64,000 nucleotides of DNA from Alphaproteobacteria bacterium (GTDB taxonomy: Bacteria > Pseudomonadota > Alphaproteobacteria > Caulobacterales > Caulobacteraceae): the NCBI GenBank assembly GCA_018820205.1, contig JAHJOK010000016.1, positions 1 through 64,000 on the forward strand. The letters run 5' to 3'. Of this stretch, positions 28,153 to 38,724 are shown piece by piece. The position numbers and the translations under genes are program-made. How positions within the stretch are numbered: position 1 is the stretch's first letter; every line of letters starts with the position of its first letter. A model generated the notes under the pieces. That model was not told the DNA's origin and did not search any database. It worked only from the letters and a program-made list of their open reading frames with translations.

Positions 28153-28905
<753 letters not shown>

Positions 28906-28908
28906 GCC

Positions 28909-29379
28909 ATGGCTATGGGCGGAGGCGGCGGACAGGGACATGTGCGGGGGCGCAGGCGCGCGCGCAAACGCCCGCTGAGCGAGATCAACGTCACGCCCCT
29001 GGTGGACGTGATGCTGGTGCTGCTGATCATCTTCATGATCTCGGCGCCGCTGCTGACGGTCGGGGTGCCGGTCGAGCTGCCGAAGACCGAGGCCAGCGCG
29101 GTCGAGACCAACAAGCCGCCGGTGACCGTCTCGATCGACCAGGACGGGGCCATCTTCGTCCAGCGCGACGAGACCGCCTATGACGCCTTGAACGAACGGG
29201 TGGGCGAGGCGGCGGGCGATACCGACCGCGAAGACCTGTCGGTGTTCGTGCGGGCCGACGGCCGCGCCCCCTATCAGGCGGTGGCGCGGGTGATGGCGCG
29301 CCTGTCGGCGGGGGGCTTCACCAAGCTGAACCTGATCACCGATACGGCGGCCGGGACGTCCGGGGACGCCGAGGGCTGA
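28909..29379 (+). CDS. tolR: TolR
   Basis: Protein of 156 residues with one transmembrane helix that carries the proton-pathway aspartate ([19 protein letters not shown]) and a periplasmic dimerisation domain (about 60-140). It partners TolQ. A basic N-terminal tail ([12 protein letters not shown]) faces the cytoplasm. tolA begins two bases after the stop. Confidence 0.97.
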   Translation: MAMGGGGGQGHVRGRRRARKRPLSEINVTPLVDVMLVLLIIFMISAPLLTVGVPVELPKTEASAVETNKPPVTVSIDQDGAIFVQRDETAYDALNERVGEAAGDTDREDLSVFVRADGRAPYQAVARVMARLSAGGFTKLNLITDTAAGTSGDAEG

Positions 29380-29381
29380 CG

Positions 29382-30167
29382 ATGGCGGCGCGGGCACCTT
29401 CTCCGGCGATCCTGGGCGCCTTGCTGTTGCACGCGGGGTTGGCGGCGCTGTTCCTGATCCGTGCGCCCCAGGCGCCCGAAGACCTGATCCCGATGGTGTC
29501 GTCGGTGCCGGTGTCGATCGTCTCGTCCGACGTGATCGAGGCGGCGGCGCCGGACAATCCTTCGGAAGAACTGATCACCGAGGACGCCGCCACCGCGCCG
29601 GTCGAGACCCCGCCCGAGCCGACGCCGCCGGAGCCCGCGCCGCCCGCGCCCACGCCGCGCCCCACGCCGACGCCGGTTCCCCGCCCGACGCCGCCCCGCC
29701 CGACCCCGCCGAGACCGACTCCGCCCCGGCCGACGCCGCCGCGTCCCGCCCCGCCTCAACCGCAACCGTCGCTGGATCTGGACGCCCTGGCCGGGCCGCG
29801 TCGTCCGGCGCCGACGACCGGGACGCGCCCCGCGACCGGTCAGCAGGGACGGGGGCAGGCTGCCCAGGCGACCGGACCGCAGCTGACCGCCATCTTCAAC
29901 CAGGTCTATCCGAACTGGACCCTGCCCTGCGACATCCCGGGCGCGAACGAACTGCGCATCGAGATGGACGTGACCCTGGCGCCCGATGGCCGGATCACCT
30001 CAGGCCCGACGCTGAGGAACGCGCGGTCCGACTCGGTCTATCGCGCCGCCGCCGACGGGGCGTTGAGGGCCATTCGTCAGACCGCGCCGTTCGACGTGCC
30101 GGCGGGCTTTCCGGGCGGGCCGTACCGTCCGGTGTTCGTGACCGAACGGGCGTGCCGGAACCGCTAG
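29382..30167 (+). CDS. tolA: TolA-like energy-transducing protein
   Basis: Protein of 261 residues: one N-terminal helix (about 10-28, ILGALLLHAGLAALFLI), a proline-rich rod with repeated TPPRP (about 80-130), and a C-terminal globular domain (about 160-261) containing FNQVYPNWTLPCDIPGANEL. It is shorter than E. coli TolA and replaces the alanine/lysine helix by a polyproline spacer, as in other Alphaproteobacteria. It spans the periplasm and pulls on Pal/TolB. Its stop overlaps the end of the antisense vapC-like gene. Confidence 0.9.
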   Translation: MAARAPSPAILGALLLHAGLAALFLIRAPQAPEDLIPMVSSVPVSIVSSDVIEAAAPDNPSEELITEDAATAPVETPPEPTPPEPAPPAPTPRPTPTPVPRPTPPRPTPPRPTPPRPTPPRPAPPQPQPSLDLDALAGPRRPAPTTGTRPATGQQGRGQAAQATGPQLTAIFNQVYPNWTLPCDIPGANELRIEMDVTLAPDGRITSGPTLRNARSDSVYRAAADGALRAIRQTAPFDVPAGFPGGPYRPVFVTERACRNR

Positions 30168-30598
30168 GTGGGAATCTGGAACAGGGTCTGCCGGCCGCCC
30201 TTGACGGTATCGGTTCTCAACTTCCGGTCGAACGTCGCCAGATAACCGCCTCGAGAGGCGGCCAAGGCGAGCAGATGGGTATCGGTCACGTCCTCGCGCC
30301 GCAGCAGACGGGTTGCATCGATCATCGGCGACGCGGTCAGGCTAAGGTCATCGGTCCAGAAGGTGCGTTGTCCCTGATCGAGAAGAGACCGCAGCATAGG
30401 AATCACGCCCCCCGGGGTGCCCGGCGAACTCTCCAATTTCGGATCTCCGAGCACACGAAGCGCGCCGTTTTCGGTCAACGGGCATGTCGCCCACCCGCGC
30501 TGCCCCTCGTCGTCGAACCACCGATGGGCAGCGTCATGCACCGGGTGGTCCGGCGCGATCAGGGCCACCAGCACATTGACGTCCAGCAGGAAGGTCAC
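30164..30598 (-). CDS. vapC: PIN-domain ribonuclease toxin (VapC-like)
   Basis: Protein of 144 residues. PIN-domain acidic residues are in LLDVNVLVALIAPDHPVH, ENGALRVL, DTHLLALAASRGG and TFDRKL, so the active site looks intact; PIN toxins cut RNA. Its start overlaps the stop of the upstream antitoxin (ATGA). The gene runs against tolA and tolB and interrupts the tol-pal cluster. Its 3' end overlaps tolA by a few bases. Confidence 0.92.
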   Translation of the reverse strand: MTFLLDVNVLVALIAPDHPVHDAAHRWFDDEGQRGWATCPLTENGALRVLGDPKLESSPGTPGGVIPMLRSLLDQGQRTFWTDDLSLTASPMIDATRLLRREDVTDTHLLALAASRGGYLATFDRKLRTDTVKGGRQTLFQIPT

Positions 30599-30819
30599 TC
30601 GTCATCGTCGCGAAGGGCGTTGACCATGTCCAGGGTGATCACCTGACCACGTTTCGGAAGAAGCTGGATCCCGTTGCGATAGACGGGCGCAGGTTCGTCG
30701 GGCTTCATTGCTCGGCGCAAGAAGTCGGACACTACGGCGCCAATGCTCCGATCCTCATACTCCGCGATGGCCTTCGCGCGCAGCAGAAGGTCGTCGTCGA
30801 TGGTCAGGGTCGTACGCAT
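30595..30819 (-). CDS. vapB: Ribbon-helix-helix antitoxin (VapB-like)
   Basis: Protein of 74 residues opening MRTTLTIDDDLLLRAKAIAEYEDRSIGAVVSDFLRRAM, a typical ribbon-helix-helix DNA-binding domain, with a flexible tail that should bind the PIN toxin. Start chosen at the ATG at 30819; seven extra in-frame residues upstream lack family similarity. A promoter-like TATGTT lies 7 bases before the ATG, so the message may be leaderless, and 7-bp repeats fill the promoter spacer. Confidence 0.87.
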   Translation of the reverse strand: MRTTLTIDDDLLLRAKAIAEYEDRSIGAVVSDFLRRAMKPDEPAPVYRNGIQLLPKRGQVITLDMVNALRDDDE

Positions 30820-30825
30820 GCATCG

Positions 30826-30860
30826 AACATACCGCATCACGCATCACGCATCACGCATCA
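30826..30860 (-). promoter_or_regulatory. Promoter of the toxin-antitoxin pair with four CGCATCA repeats
   Basis: Forward-strand CGCATCA occurs four times without a break (30833-30860). Read on the gene strand the unit is TGATGCG; the array is followed by a -10-like TATGTT (30831-30826) ending about seven bases before the antitoxin ATG. A GTGATG lies 17 bases upstream of it within the array, and TTGATG at the array edge lies 24 bases upstream. The repeats could be antitoxin operators or a slippage-prone spacer. Confidence 0.55.
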
Positions 30861-30996
30861 ACCACTGACAAACCCTGACGTCGGCGCCCGGCAAGGCTTG
30901 CCGTCCCGAAAGCCGCCGCATTCGCCCGCAAGCTGGCGTTTGTCACACGCTGTGGCGATAAGGATCGCGACCCCTCGCTGACCTTCTGGAGAGACC

Positions 30997-32406
30997 ATGC
31001 GACTGAACCTGCTTCTCAGCACCGTTGCGGCCCTTGGCATCGCTGCGACCTCGCTGGCGCAGGCCCAGAGCACGCGCGACCTCAACGGCCCCTCGCGTCA
31101 GCAGAGCCAGGCGCAGCCGGCCCAGACGGGCGAGCCGATCGAGGTCGAGATCGATCAAGGCGTGCTGCGGCCGTTCCAGATCGCCGTCGCGCCGTTCAGC
31201 GGCCAGAACGGCGCCTCGATCGCAGAAGTGCTGTCGGGCGACCTGCGCCGCTCGGGCTTTTTCGAGCCGATCAATCCGGCGTCGTTCATCGAGACCGGCC
31301 TGACCCTGGCCAACGCGCCCAACTTTCCGCAGTGGACCCAGATCGGGGCCCAGGCGGTGCTGTACGGCTCGGTCACGCCGCGCCCGGACGGCCGCAACGA
31401 CTTCGGCTTCCGGCTGTATGATCCGTATCGCCAGTGCCAGCTGGTCAGCTATAATTTCACCGCCACCCCGGAACAGTGGCGCCGGATCGCGCACAAGATC
31501 GCCGATGTCGTCTATGCCCGGATGACGGGCGAGGGCGGGGTGTTCGACACCCGGATCATCTATGTCGCCGAGAGCGGAACCGAGCTGAACCGGCTGTCGC
31601 GCCTCGCGATCGTGGATCAGGACGGATACAATCCCGTGTTCCTGACCGACGGGTCGGAGATCATCCTGACGCCGCGCTTTTCGTCCAACCCGGACGAGAT
31701 CACCTATATGGCGCTGGGCGAGGACTACAGCCGGATCTACCTCTACAACCTGACCACCGGCCGGCGCGAAAGCCTGGGCGAGTTCGACGGTCAGGCCCTG
31801 GCCCCGCGCTATTCGCCGGATGGGACCAAGGTCGCGTTCTCGATCATCAAGGGCGGCAACACCGACGTCTATGTGATGAACCTGCGCACGCGCCAGCTGT
31901 CGCGTCTGACCAGCGACCCTGGCATCGACACCTCGCCGTCGTTCAGCCCCGACGCCAGCCGTATCGTGTTCAACTCCGACCGGACCGGCACGCCGCGCCT
32001 GTATGTGATGAACGCCGACGGGTCGGGCCAGCGGCCGATCAGTCGCGGGGGCGGCAGCTATACGGCCCCGGCCTGGAGCCCGCGCGGCGACCTGATCGCC
32101 TTCACAAAGTCGGGCGGCGGACAGTTCGGCATCGGGGTGATGAACGTGGACGGTTCCGGCGAACGGATGCTGTCGCGCAGCTATTTCGAGGAAGGCCCGT
32201 CCTGGGCGCCGAATGGTCGATACCTTATGTTCTCGCGCCAGACGCGCGGCGGCAGCACCAACCTGTGGATGGTCGATCTGTCCGGCCGCGTGATCGCCCA
32301 GTCGGGATACCAGGGACGGGGATCGGACCCGGCCTGGTCGCCGCTGCTGGACGAAAGCCCCAGCAACCTCGGCATCGGACAGGGGCCCGACAGCTGTTCT
32401 TCCTAG
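30997..32406 (+). CDS. tolB: TolB
   Basis: Periplasmic protein of 469 residues with signal peptide ([24 protein letters not shown]), an N-terminal alpha/beta domain (about 45-190) and a six-bladed WD40-like propeller with repeating phrases such as [36 protein letters not shown] and [17 protein letters not shown]. It binds Pal and, in Gram-negative bacteria, the TolA C-terminus. Here it has its own upstream region because the toxin-antitoxin pair separates it from tolA. Confidence 0.97.
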   Translation: MRLNLLLSTVAALGIAATSLAQAQSTRDLNGPSRQQSQAQPAQTGEPIEVEIDQGVLRPFQIAVAPFSGQNGASIAEVLSGDLRRSGFFEPINPASFIETGLTLANAPNFPQWTQIGAQAVLYGSVTPRPDGRNDFGFRLYDPYRQCQLVSYNFTATPEQWRRIAHKIADVVYARMTGEGGVFDTRIIYVAESGTELNRLSRLAIVDQDGYNPVFLTDGSEIILTPRFSSNPDEITYMALGEDYSRIYLYNLTTGRRESLGEFDGQALAPRYSPDGTKVAFSIIKGGNTDVYVMNLRTRQLSRLTSDPGIDTSPSFSPDASRIVFNSDRTGTPRLYVMNADGSGQRPISRGGGSYTAPAWSPRGDLIAFTKSGGGQFGIGVMNVDGSGERMLSRSYFEEGPSWAPNGRYLMFSRQTRGGSTNLWMVDLSGRVIAQSGYQGRGSDPAWSPLLDESPSNLGIGQGPDSCSS

Positions 32407-32503
32407 ACCGAAAACCGAAATCGCCCTGACGGGCAGGCCAGAACGACGGGCCGCGGATTGTGCTAAAGTGTTCCGCGAGCGCCAGAAAAAAGGAGACGAC
32501 CCG

Positions 32504-33064
32504 ATGATGTCCGCTTCAACGATCACCAAACTCGCATTGATCGGTTTGGTCACCGCGTCCATGGCGGCGTGCGCGCCGCGCCGTCCGGTGACGGGCGCTG
32601 CGGACGGGGCCCCGACCGGCCCGATCGCCGAGAACCCCGTCTATCCCGGACCCGGCACGGGCGGGATCGAAGGCGGAAGCACCGGGGCGGCGTCGCCGGG
32701 TTCGGAACAGGATTTCGTCGTCAACGTCGGCGACCGCATCTATTTCGATCTCGACAGCTATCAGGTCAGCCCCGAGGCCTATCCGCGCCTGGACGCCCAG
32801 GCCCAGTGGCTGGCGCGCTATCCCCAGGTCGCGGTCCGCATCGAGGGCAACGCCGACGAGCGCGGCACCCGTGAGTACAATCTGGCTCTGGGCGCCCGGC
32901 GCGCCGAATCGATCCGCAACTATCTGATCCAGCGCGGGGTCTCGGCCGGACGCATCGACACCATCAGCTTCGGCAAGGAACGCCCGATCGCGCAGGGTTC
33001 CAGCGAGGATTCGTGGGCGCGCAACCGCAACGGCCACACCGCGATCGCCTCCGGCACGCGGTAA
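32504..33064 (+). CDS. pal: Peptidoglycan-associated lipoprotein Pal
   Basis: Protein of 186 residues. Lipoprotein signal ends MAAC; a linker of about 50 residues leads to an OmpA-like peptidoglycan-binding domain with GDRIYFDLDSYQVSPEA, IEGNADERGTREYNLALGARRAESI and SFGKERPIA. It anchors the outer membrane to the wall and is the target of TolB. AGGAG (32491-32495) precedes the ATG pair at 32504/32507. A strong terminator follows at 33095. Confidence 0.97.
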   Translation: MMSASTITKLALIGLVTASMAACAPRRPVTGAADGAPTGPIAENPVYPGPGTGGIEGGSTGAASPGSEQDFVVNVGDRIYFDLDSYQVSPEAYPRLDAQAQWLARYPQVAVRIEGNADERGTREYNLALGARRAESIRNYLIQRGVSAGRIDTISFGKERPIAQGSSEDSWARNRNGHTAIASGTR

Positions 33065-33094
33065 GCCAGGGCGCGGTTTGGATGTGATCTTGAG

Positions 33095-33129
33095 AGGGCG
33101 TCCGTGGTCGCGGACGCCCTTTCTTTTTG
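33095..33129 (+). terminator. Rho-independent terminator after pal
   Basis: Perfect 10-bp stem AGGGCGTCCG / CGGACGCCCT (33095-33104, 33111-33120), 6-base loop, then TTTCTTTTTG. It separates tolB-pal from the DUF3667 gene, cpoB, tilS and ftsH. Confidence 0.95.
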
Positions 33130-33181
33130 ACCCGTCCGGCGGCGCGCGTCAGATTGTGCGCCGCAAGGTCGGGGAAGACGA

Positions 33182-34291
33182 ATGGTGGATATCGATGCGG
33201 CCGGCGGGGTGGCGACCGGGGGTCTGATCGCGGGGGCGATCGAGAAGCCGACGGGCAAGGCCGGCGAGCATCATCCTGGAACCTGCAGCGACTGCGGCGA
33301 GCCGACGACCGGGAATTTCTGCGCCAACTGCGGTCAACCGACTCACGTCCATCGCAGTCTGCTGCACCTGGGCGAGGAGCTGCTGCACGGCGTCATGCAT
33401 TTCGACGCCCGTATCTGGCGCACCCTGCCGCTGCTGATCGGCAATCCGGGGCGGCTGACGCGCGAATGGATCCAGGGCAAGCGGACCCGGTACGTCTCGC
33501 CGCTGGCGATCTTCCTGTTCACGATCTTCCTGATGTTTTTCGCGCTGAGCTATGCGGGCGGTCTGGTCCCGACGGAGACGCGCAGCGTGGACGAGCGGAT
33601 CGCGAGCACCGAGACCGTGGTCGCGAACCTGAGAACGCAACTGGCCGAGGCCGACGCCAACGTCGCGGCGGGCGAACCCGGCGCACAGGGCGCCCAGGCG
33701 GGCATTCGCAGCGGTCTGACGGCGGCAGAGGGTCAGCTTCGCGCGCTGCGCGAGGCCCAGGCCGGCGAGCCGCGCGGCGACGGCCTGATCCCCGGAAGCT
33801 GGCAGGCGAACATGGCCGACATGGCGCACAACGGGAATATCCGGATCGGTCTGGGCGACAAGAAGATGCAGGACAAGATCCTGCACAAGCTCGCGAACCC
33901 GGATCTGGCCGTCTATAAATTCCAGCAGACGACCTACAAATTCGCCTTCCTGCTGGTGCCTATGTCGCTGCCGTTCGTGTGGCTGATGTTCGGCTGGAAG
34001 AGGGGGTTCACCTGGTACGATCACGGCGTCTTCGTGCTGTATTCCCTGACCTTCATGGCCATCCTGTTCATGGCGCTGGGCGTTCTGGGGCGGATGAGCG
34101 GATGGTTCGCCGGTCTTCTGGGCGTCGTGGGAACCCTGGCCGTGCCGGCGCACATGTTCGCCCAACTCAAGGGGACCTATGGGCTGTCGATCTTTTCGGC
34201 CCTGTGGCGGACGGCGCTGCTGCTGTTCTTCTGCCTGCTGGTGTCGACCCTGTTCTTCGTCGCCATCGTCGCCCTGGGTCTGGGGGCCTGA
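33182..34291 (+). CDS. DUF3667 zinc-ribbon membrane protein
   Basis: Protein of 369 residues. Cysteines CSDCGEPTTGNFCANCGQP (about 34-53) form a zinc ribbon, followed by the DUF3667 core RIWRTLPLLIGNPGRLTREWIQGKRTRYVSPLAIFLF and four or five helices, with a soluble periplasmic insert (about 135-235). Function unknown. GGGGAAGACGA precedes the ATG. It lies between pal and cpoB, where Caulobacter-type clusters normally have no such gene, and begins after the terminator, so it needs its own promoter. Confidence 0.9.
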   Translation: MVDIDAAGGVATGGLIAGAIEKPTGKAGEHHPGTCSDCGEPTTGNFCANCGQPTHVHRSLLHLGEELLHGVMHFDARIWRTLPLLIGNPGRLTREWIQGKRTRYVSPLAIFLFTIFLMFFALSYAGGLVPTETRSVDERIASTETVVANLRTQLAEADANVAAGEPGAQGAQAGIRSGLTAAEGQLRALREAQAGEPRGDGLIPGSWQANMADMAHNGNIRIGLGDKKMQDKILHKLANPDLAVYKFQQTTYKFAFLLVPMSLPFVWLMFGWKRGFTWYDHGVFVLYSLTFMAILFMALGVLGRMSGWFAGLLGVVGTLAVPAHMFAQLKGTYGLSIFSALWRTALLLFFCLLVSTLFFVAIVALGLGA

Positions 34292-34331
34292 CGCCTTGCG
34301 GCGGCCTCAAAACGGTGAAAGCTGTAGCGCC

Positions 34332-35183
34332 ATGAAAAGTCTCTTCTCGTTTCGCAACATCGCCCTGGCGACCGTCGGCTGTGCCCTGATCGGCGGCAGC
34401 GTGATCGCCCAGACCCAGGCCCTGCCCGCGATCCAGTGGGACGTGCGCCGGCTGGATCAGCTGGATCGCAACGTGCGTCGGCTGGAACGCGCCCTGACCC
34501 AGAGGAACAGCCAGGGCGAGCCGCTGCTGGTCGAACCGGATCCCGAGGTGATCGCCCTGCAGGGCCGGGTGTCGCAGATGGACCGGCGGCTGCAGGATGT
34601 GGAGCAGACCTTCCAGCGGATGAACGCCGACATCGAACGGCTGACCTTCGCGCTGGACGAGAGCGAGCGCGATAACGCCGCCCTGCGCACCCGGCTGGGC
34701 GACGCCAACGGCCGGATCGAGGCGATCGAGACGGCCAACGAACGGGCCGAGGCGGCCGCGCGCGAGGCCGAGGAGGCCGCTAGCCGCTCGCCGACGGGTG
34801 ACGCCGTGACCGATCTGGAAGCCGCTCGCGCCCTGCTGGCCACGGACCCGGCGGCCGGTCGCGCGGCGCTGGAGCGTGTGGTCGACAACTGGGCCGACAC
34901 GCCCTCGGGCAAGGAGGCCGTCTGGCGCATCGGCGACATCCTCCGCGCCGGCGGCGATCAGGCGGGCTCGGTGCAGCAGTATGCGACCGCCCTGTCGGGC
35001 TGGCCCACCCTGCCCTGGGCCGGAGAGGTGACGCTGAAGCTGGCCAAGGGGCTGGAGGCGACCAATCGCGACCCCCAGGCCTGCGCCGCCCTGGGCGAAT
35101 ACGCGCGGCGCTACGAGGCGACCTCGACGCCGGCCCTGCGCGCCATCGCCGCAGACACGCGGACGCGGGCGGGCTGTCGCTGA
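34332..35183 (+). CDS. cpoB: Cell-division coordinator CpoB (YbgF)
   Basis: Periplasmic protein of 283 residues. Signal peptide about 1-27 (MKSLFSFRNIALATVGCAL...); a trimeric coiled coil (about 40-150) in leucine/arginine heptads; then a TPR-like C-terminus (DLEAARALLATDPAAGRAALERVV, GKEAVWRIGDILRAGGDQAGSV). It coordinates Tol-Pal with septal wall synthesis. Its TGA stop overlaps the presumed start region of tilS. Confidence 0.9.
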   Translation: MKSLFSFRNIALATVGCALIGGSVIAQTQALPAIQWDVRRLDQLDRNVRRLERALTQRNSQGEPLLVEPDPEVIALQGRVSQMDRRLQDVEQTFQRMNADIERLTFALDESERDNAALRTRLGDANGRIEAIETANERAEAAAREAEEAASRSPTGDAVTDLEAARALLATDPAAGRAALERVVDNWADTPSGKEAVWRIGDILRAGGDQAGSVQQYATALSGWPTLPWAGEVTLKLAKGLEATNRDPQACAALGEYARRYEATSTPALRAIAADTRTRAGCR

Positions 35184-36535
35184 GCGCGTGCGGCCCGGCG
35201 GCCGGACTGCAAGGCCGGGTCGCGGCGCGACTGGATGCGCGACTTCAGAAAGACGCCGGTCATCCGCTGGCCCTGGCGCTGTCGGGCGGCGGAGACTCCA
35301 TGGCCCTGCTGCGGATCGCGGGCGGCTGGGCCCGGGCCGCCGGAAGACGGCTGCTGACGATCACCGTCGACCATGGACTGAACCCGGACAGCCGCGACTG
35401 GAGCCGACGCTGCGAGGCCGCCGCGCGCTCGTTCGGCGCCGACTGGATCGAACGCCGATGGGCCGGGGACAAGCCCGTCACGGGCCTGCCCGCGGCGGCG
35501 CGCCGGGCGCGGCACGCCCTGATCGCCGATGCGGCGCGCGAGGCGGGGGCCAGGGTGGTGCTGTTCGCCCATACCGCCGACGATATCGCCGAATCCGACT
35601 GGATGCGGGCCCGGTCCATCCAGGCCGGGGGATCGACCCTGGGCCGGTTGCGCGAATGGTCGCCGAGCCCGACCTGGCCGCAGGGGCGGGGCCTCATGCT
35701 GTTGCGGCCGATGCTGAGCGAGGGGCGGGAGGGGCTGCGGCGGTTCTTGCGGGACACGGGACAGGACTGGATCGAGGATCCGGGCAATGCCGCGTTCGGG
35801 CGGGGCCAGGCGCGCGCCGCCTTGTCCCGTCTCACTTTGGATGACGGCGGCGCGCCAAGCGAGACTGATGAGGGCGGAGTCAGTGAGAAACCCGCGACAT
35901 CCGCGCCTCAGCTCGGCGCGCAAGAACGCAGCCAAGCTGTCGTGCGGACAACCCCGCTCCCGCTGGGAGAGGGGTTCGAGGGGGATCGCTCGATCGGCGG
36001 GAACGCGCTGGCGGTCGCCCTGTCGTGCGCCTCCGGAATCGATGTGGCGCCGCGCCGCGACCGGTTGGACGCCCTCGCTTCGCGGCTAGTTTCGGGCGAG
36101 GATTTCACCGCCACCCTGTCCGGCGCGCGGATCGAAGCGAGCGGCGACCGCGTGGTCATCGGCCGCGAACCAGGCGAGATGCGGCGGCGGCGGCCTGCGG
36201 ATGTCGTCCTGACGGCCGGCACGCCCAACGTCTGGGACGGTCGCTATGAGATCACGGCCGGTGCGCCCGGCTGGACTGCGACGGCGGCCTTGGGGCGGCT
36301 GAACGCCCTGTCAAAGGTCGATCGCGCGATCGCGGCGACGGCGCCCGCCTGGGCCCGCGCGGCGCTGCCGGTCCTGATCCGGGACGGTTCGGATGCGCCG
36401 GTTCTTGCATGGCGGGCGGCCGAGGTGCGCAATCTGGCGCCGCGCCGTCTGACCCTCGCGCTGGGCGAAACGACGCAGGAAAGCGACCTTGCCCGAACCA
36501 TCCATGGCGAAACGCCGCCCGCTGACCTATTTTGA
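35180..36535 (+). CDS. tilS: tRNA(Ile)-lysidine synthetase TilS
   Basis: Modifies C34 of tRNA-Ile(CAU) with lysine. The PP-loop ATP motif LALALSGGGDSMALLRIAGG is clear, as are DHGLNPDSRDW and HTADDIAESDWMR. The frame has no ATG, GTG or TTG between the cpoB stop and the PP-loop; the first ATG (35300) lies inside that loop and would destroy it. I therefore place the start at CTG 35180, which overlaps the cpoB stop; CTG 35207 is the alternative. A stretch of about 50 residues (about 222-270), rich in simple repeats, is inserted between the catalytic and C-terminal domains. About 451 residues. Confidence 0.8.
   Translation: MSACGPAAGLQGRVAARLDARLQKDAGHPLALALSGGGDSMALLRIAGGWARAAGRRLLTITVDHGLNPDSRDWSRRCEAAARSFGADWIERRWAGDKPVTGLPAAARRARHALIADAAREAGARVVLFAHTADDIAESDWMRARSIQAGGSTLGRLREWSPSPTWPQGRGLMLLRPMLSEGREGLRRFLRDTGQDWIEDPGNAAFGRGQARAALSRLTLDDGGAPSETDEGGVSEKPATSAPQLGAQERSQAVVRTTPLPLGEGFEGDRSIGGNALAVALSCASGIDVAPRRDRLDALASRLVSGEDFTATLSGARIEASGDRVVIGREPGEMRRRRPADVVLTAGTPNVWDGRYEITAGAPGWTATAALGRLNALSKVDRAIAATAPAWARAALPVLIRDGSDAPVLAWRAAEVRNLAPRRLTLALGETTQESDLARTIHGETPPADLF
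35840..35990 (+). repeat. Repeat-like in-frame insert within tilS
   Basis: The segment contains CCGCTCCCGCTGGGAGAGGGG, close to the CCCTCTCCCGCAGGGGGAGAGGGG found in the intergenic element at 61.2 kb, and CAAGCGAGACTGATGAGGG, resembling GAAGCGAGATCGGATGAGGG there. It keeps the reading frame. It looks like a decayed intergenic palindromic element that has become coding. Confidence 0.5.
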
Positions 36536-36592
36536 CGACAACACCGTAACACCGTGCCGGCGCGAGACGTCGGCGACGAGGATCTGAGAACG

Positions 36593-38536
<1,944 letters not shown>

Positions 38537-38547
38537 CGACGCGCATT

Positions 38548-38612
38548 GGAGCGCGGACCTCCAGGTCCGCCTCTTTTCGACGCTGAATGGCGGACCGGGA
38601 GGTCCGCGCTCC
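38548..38612. repeat. Near-perfect 24-bp inverted repeat after ftsH
   Basis: The arms GGAGCGCGGACCTCC... (38548-38571) and ...GGAGGTCCGCGCTCC (38589-38612) are complementary with one mismatch and 17 bases between. Each arm also holds a smaller palindrome (GGACCTCCAGGTCC / GGACCGGGAGGTCC type). There is no T tract after the second arm, but TTTTC lies in the loop. Could act as a terminator or protect the ftsH 3' end. Confidence 0.75.
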
Positions 38613-38621
38613 GTTTCGAAA

Positions 38622-38650
38622 GCACCCCGCCCGGTTCGCCGCGCGGGGTG
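38622..38650. repeat. GC-rich hairpin before the acyltransferase operon
   Basis: CACCCCGC / GCGGGGTG with about 10 bases between. No T tract. It sits just upstream of the palindromic operator candidate. Confidence 0.45.
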
Positions 38651-38661
38651 CGATTTGGCGA

Positions 38662-38684
38662 ACTTGTTTGCATAACAAACAAGT
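38662..38684. promoter_or_regulatory. Perfect 9-5-9 palindrome, operator candidate
   Basis: ACTTGTTTG-CATAA-CAAACAAGT, 40 bp before the acyltransferase start, in an AT-rich island. TTGTTT (38664-38669) and TATGAG (38686-38691) with a 16-base spacer could be -35 and -10 elements, so the palindrome would cover the promoter. The winged-helix regulator encoded in the same operon is the natural candidate to bind it (inference). Confidence 0.6.
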
Positions 38685-38724
38685 CTATGAGATACGAACT
38701 CCCGAACCCAGGGGGAGAACGATC

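Noticed and set aside
30833..30860. CRISPR-like array
   Set aside because: Units are only 7 bp with no spacers; this is a simple tandem repeat.
36554..36592. Earlier ftsH start giving 13 extra residues
   Set aside because: FtsH proteins of this group begin MNLRN-type just before the first membrane helix; the extension is not conserved and reads into the tilS-ftsH gap.
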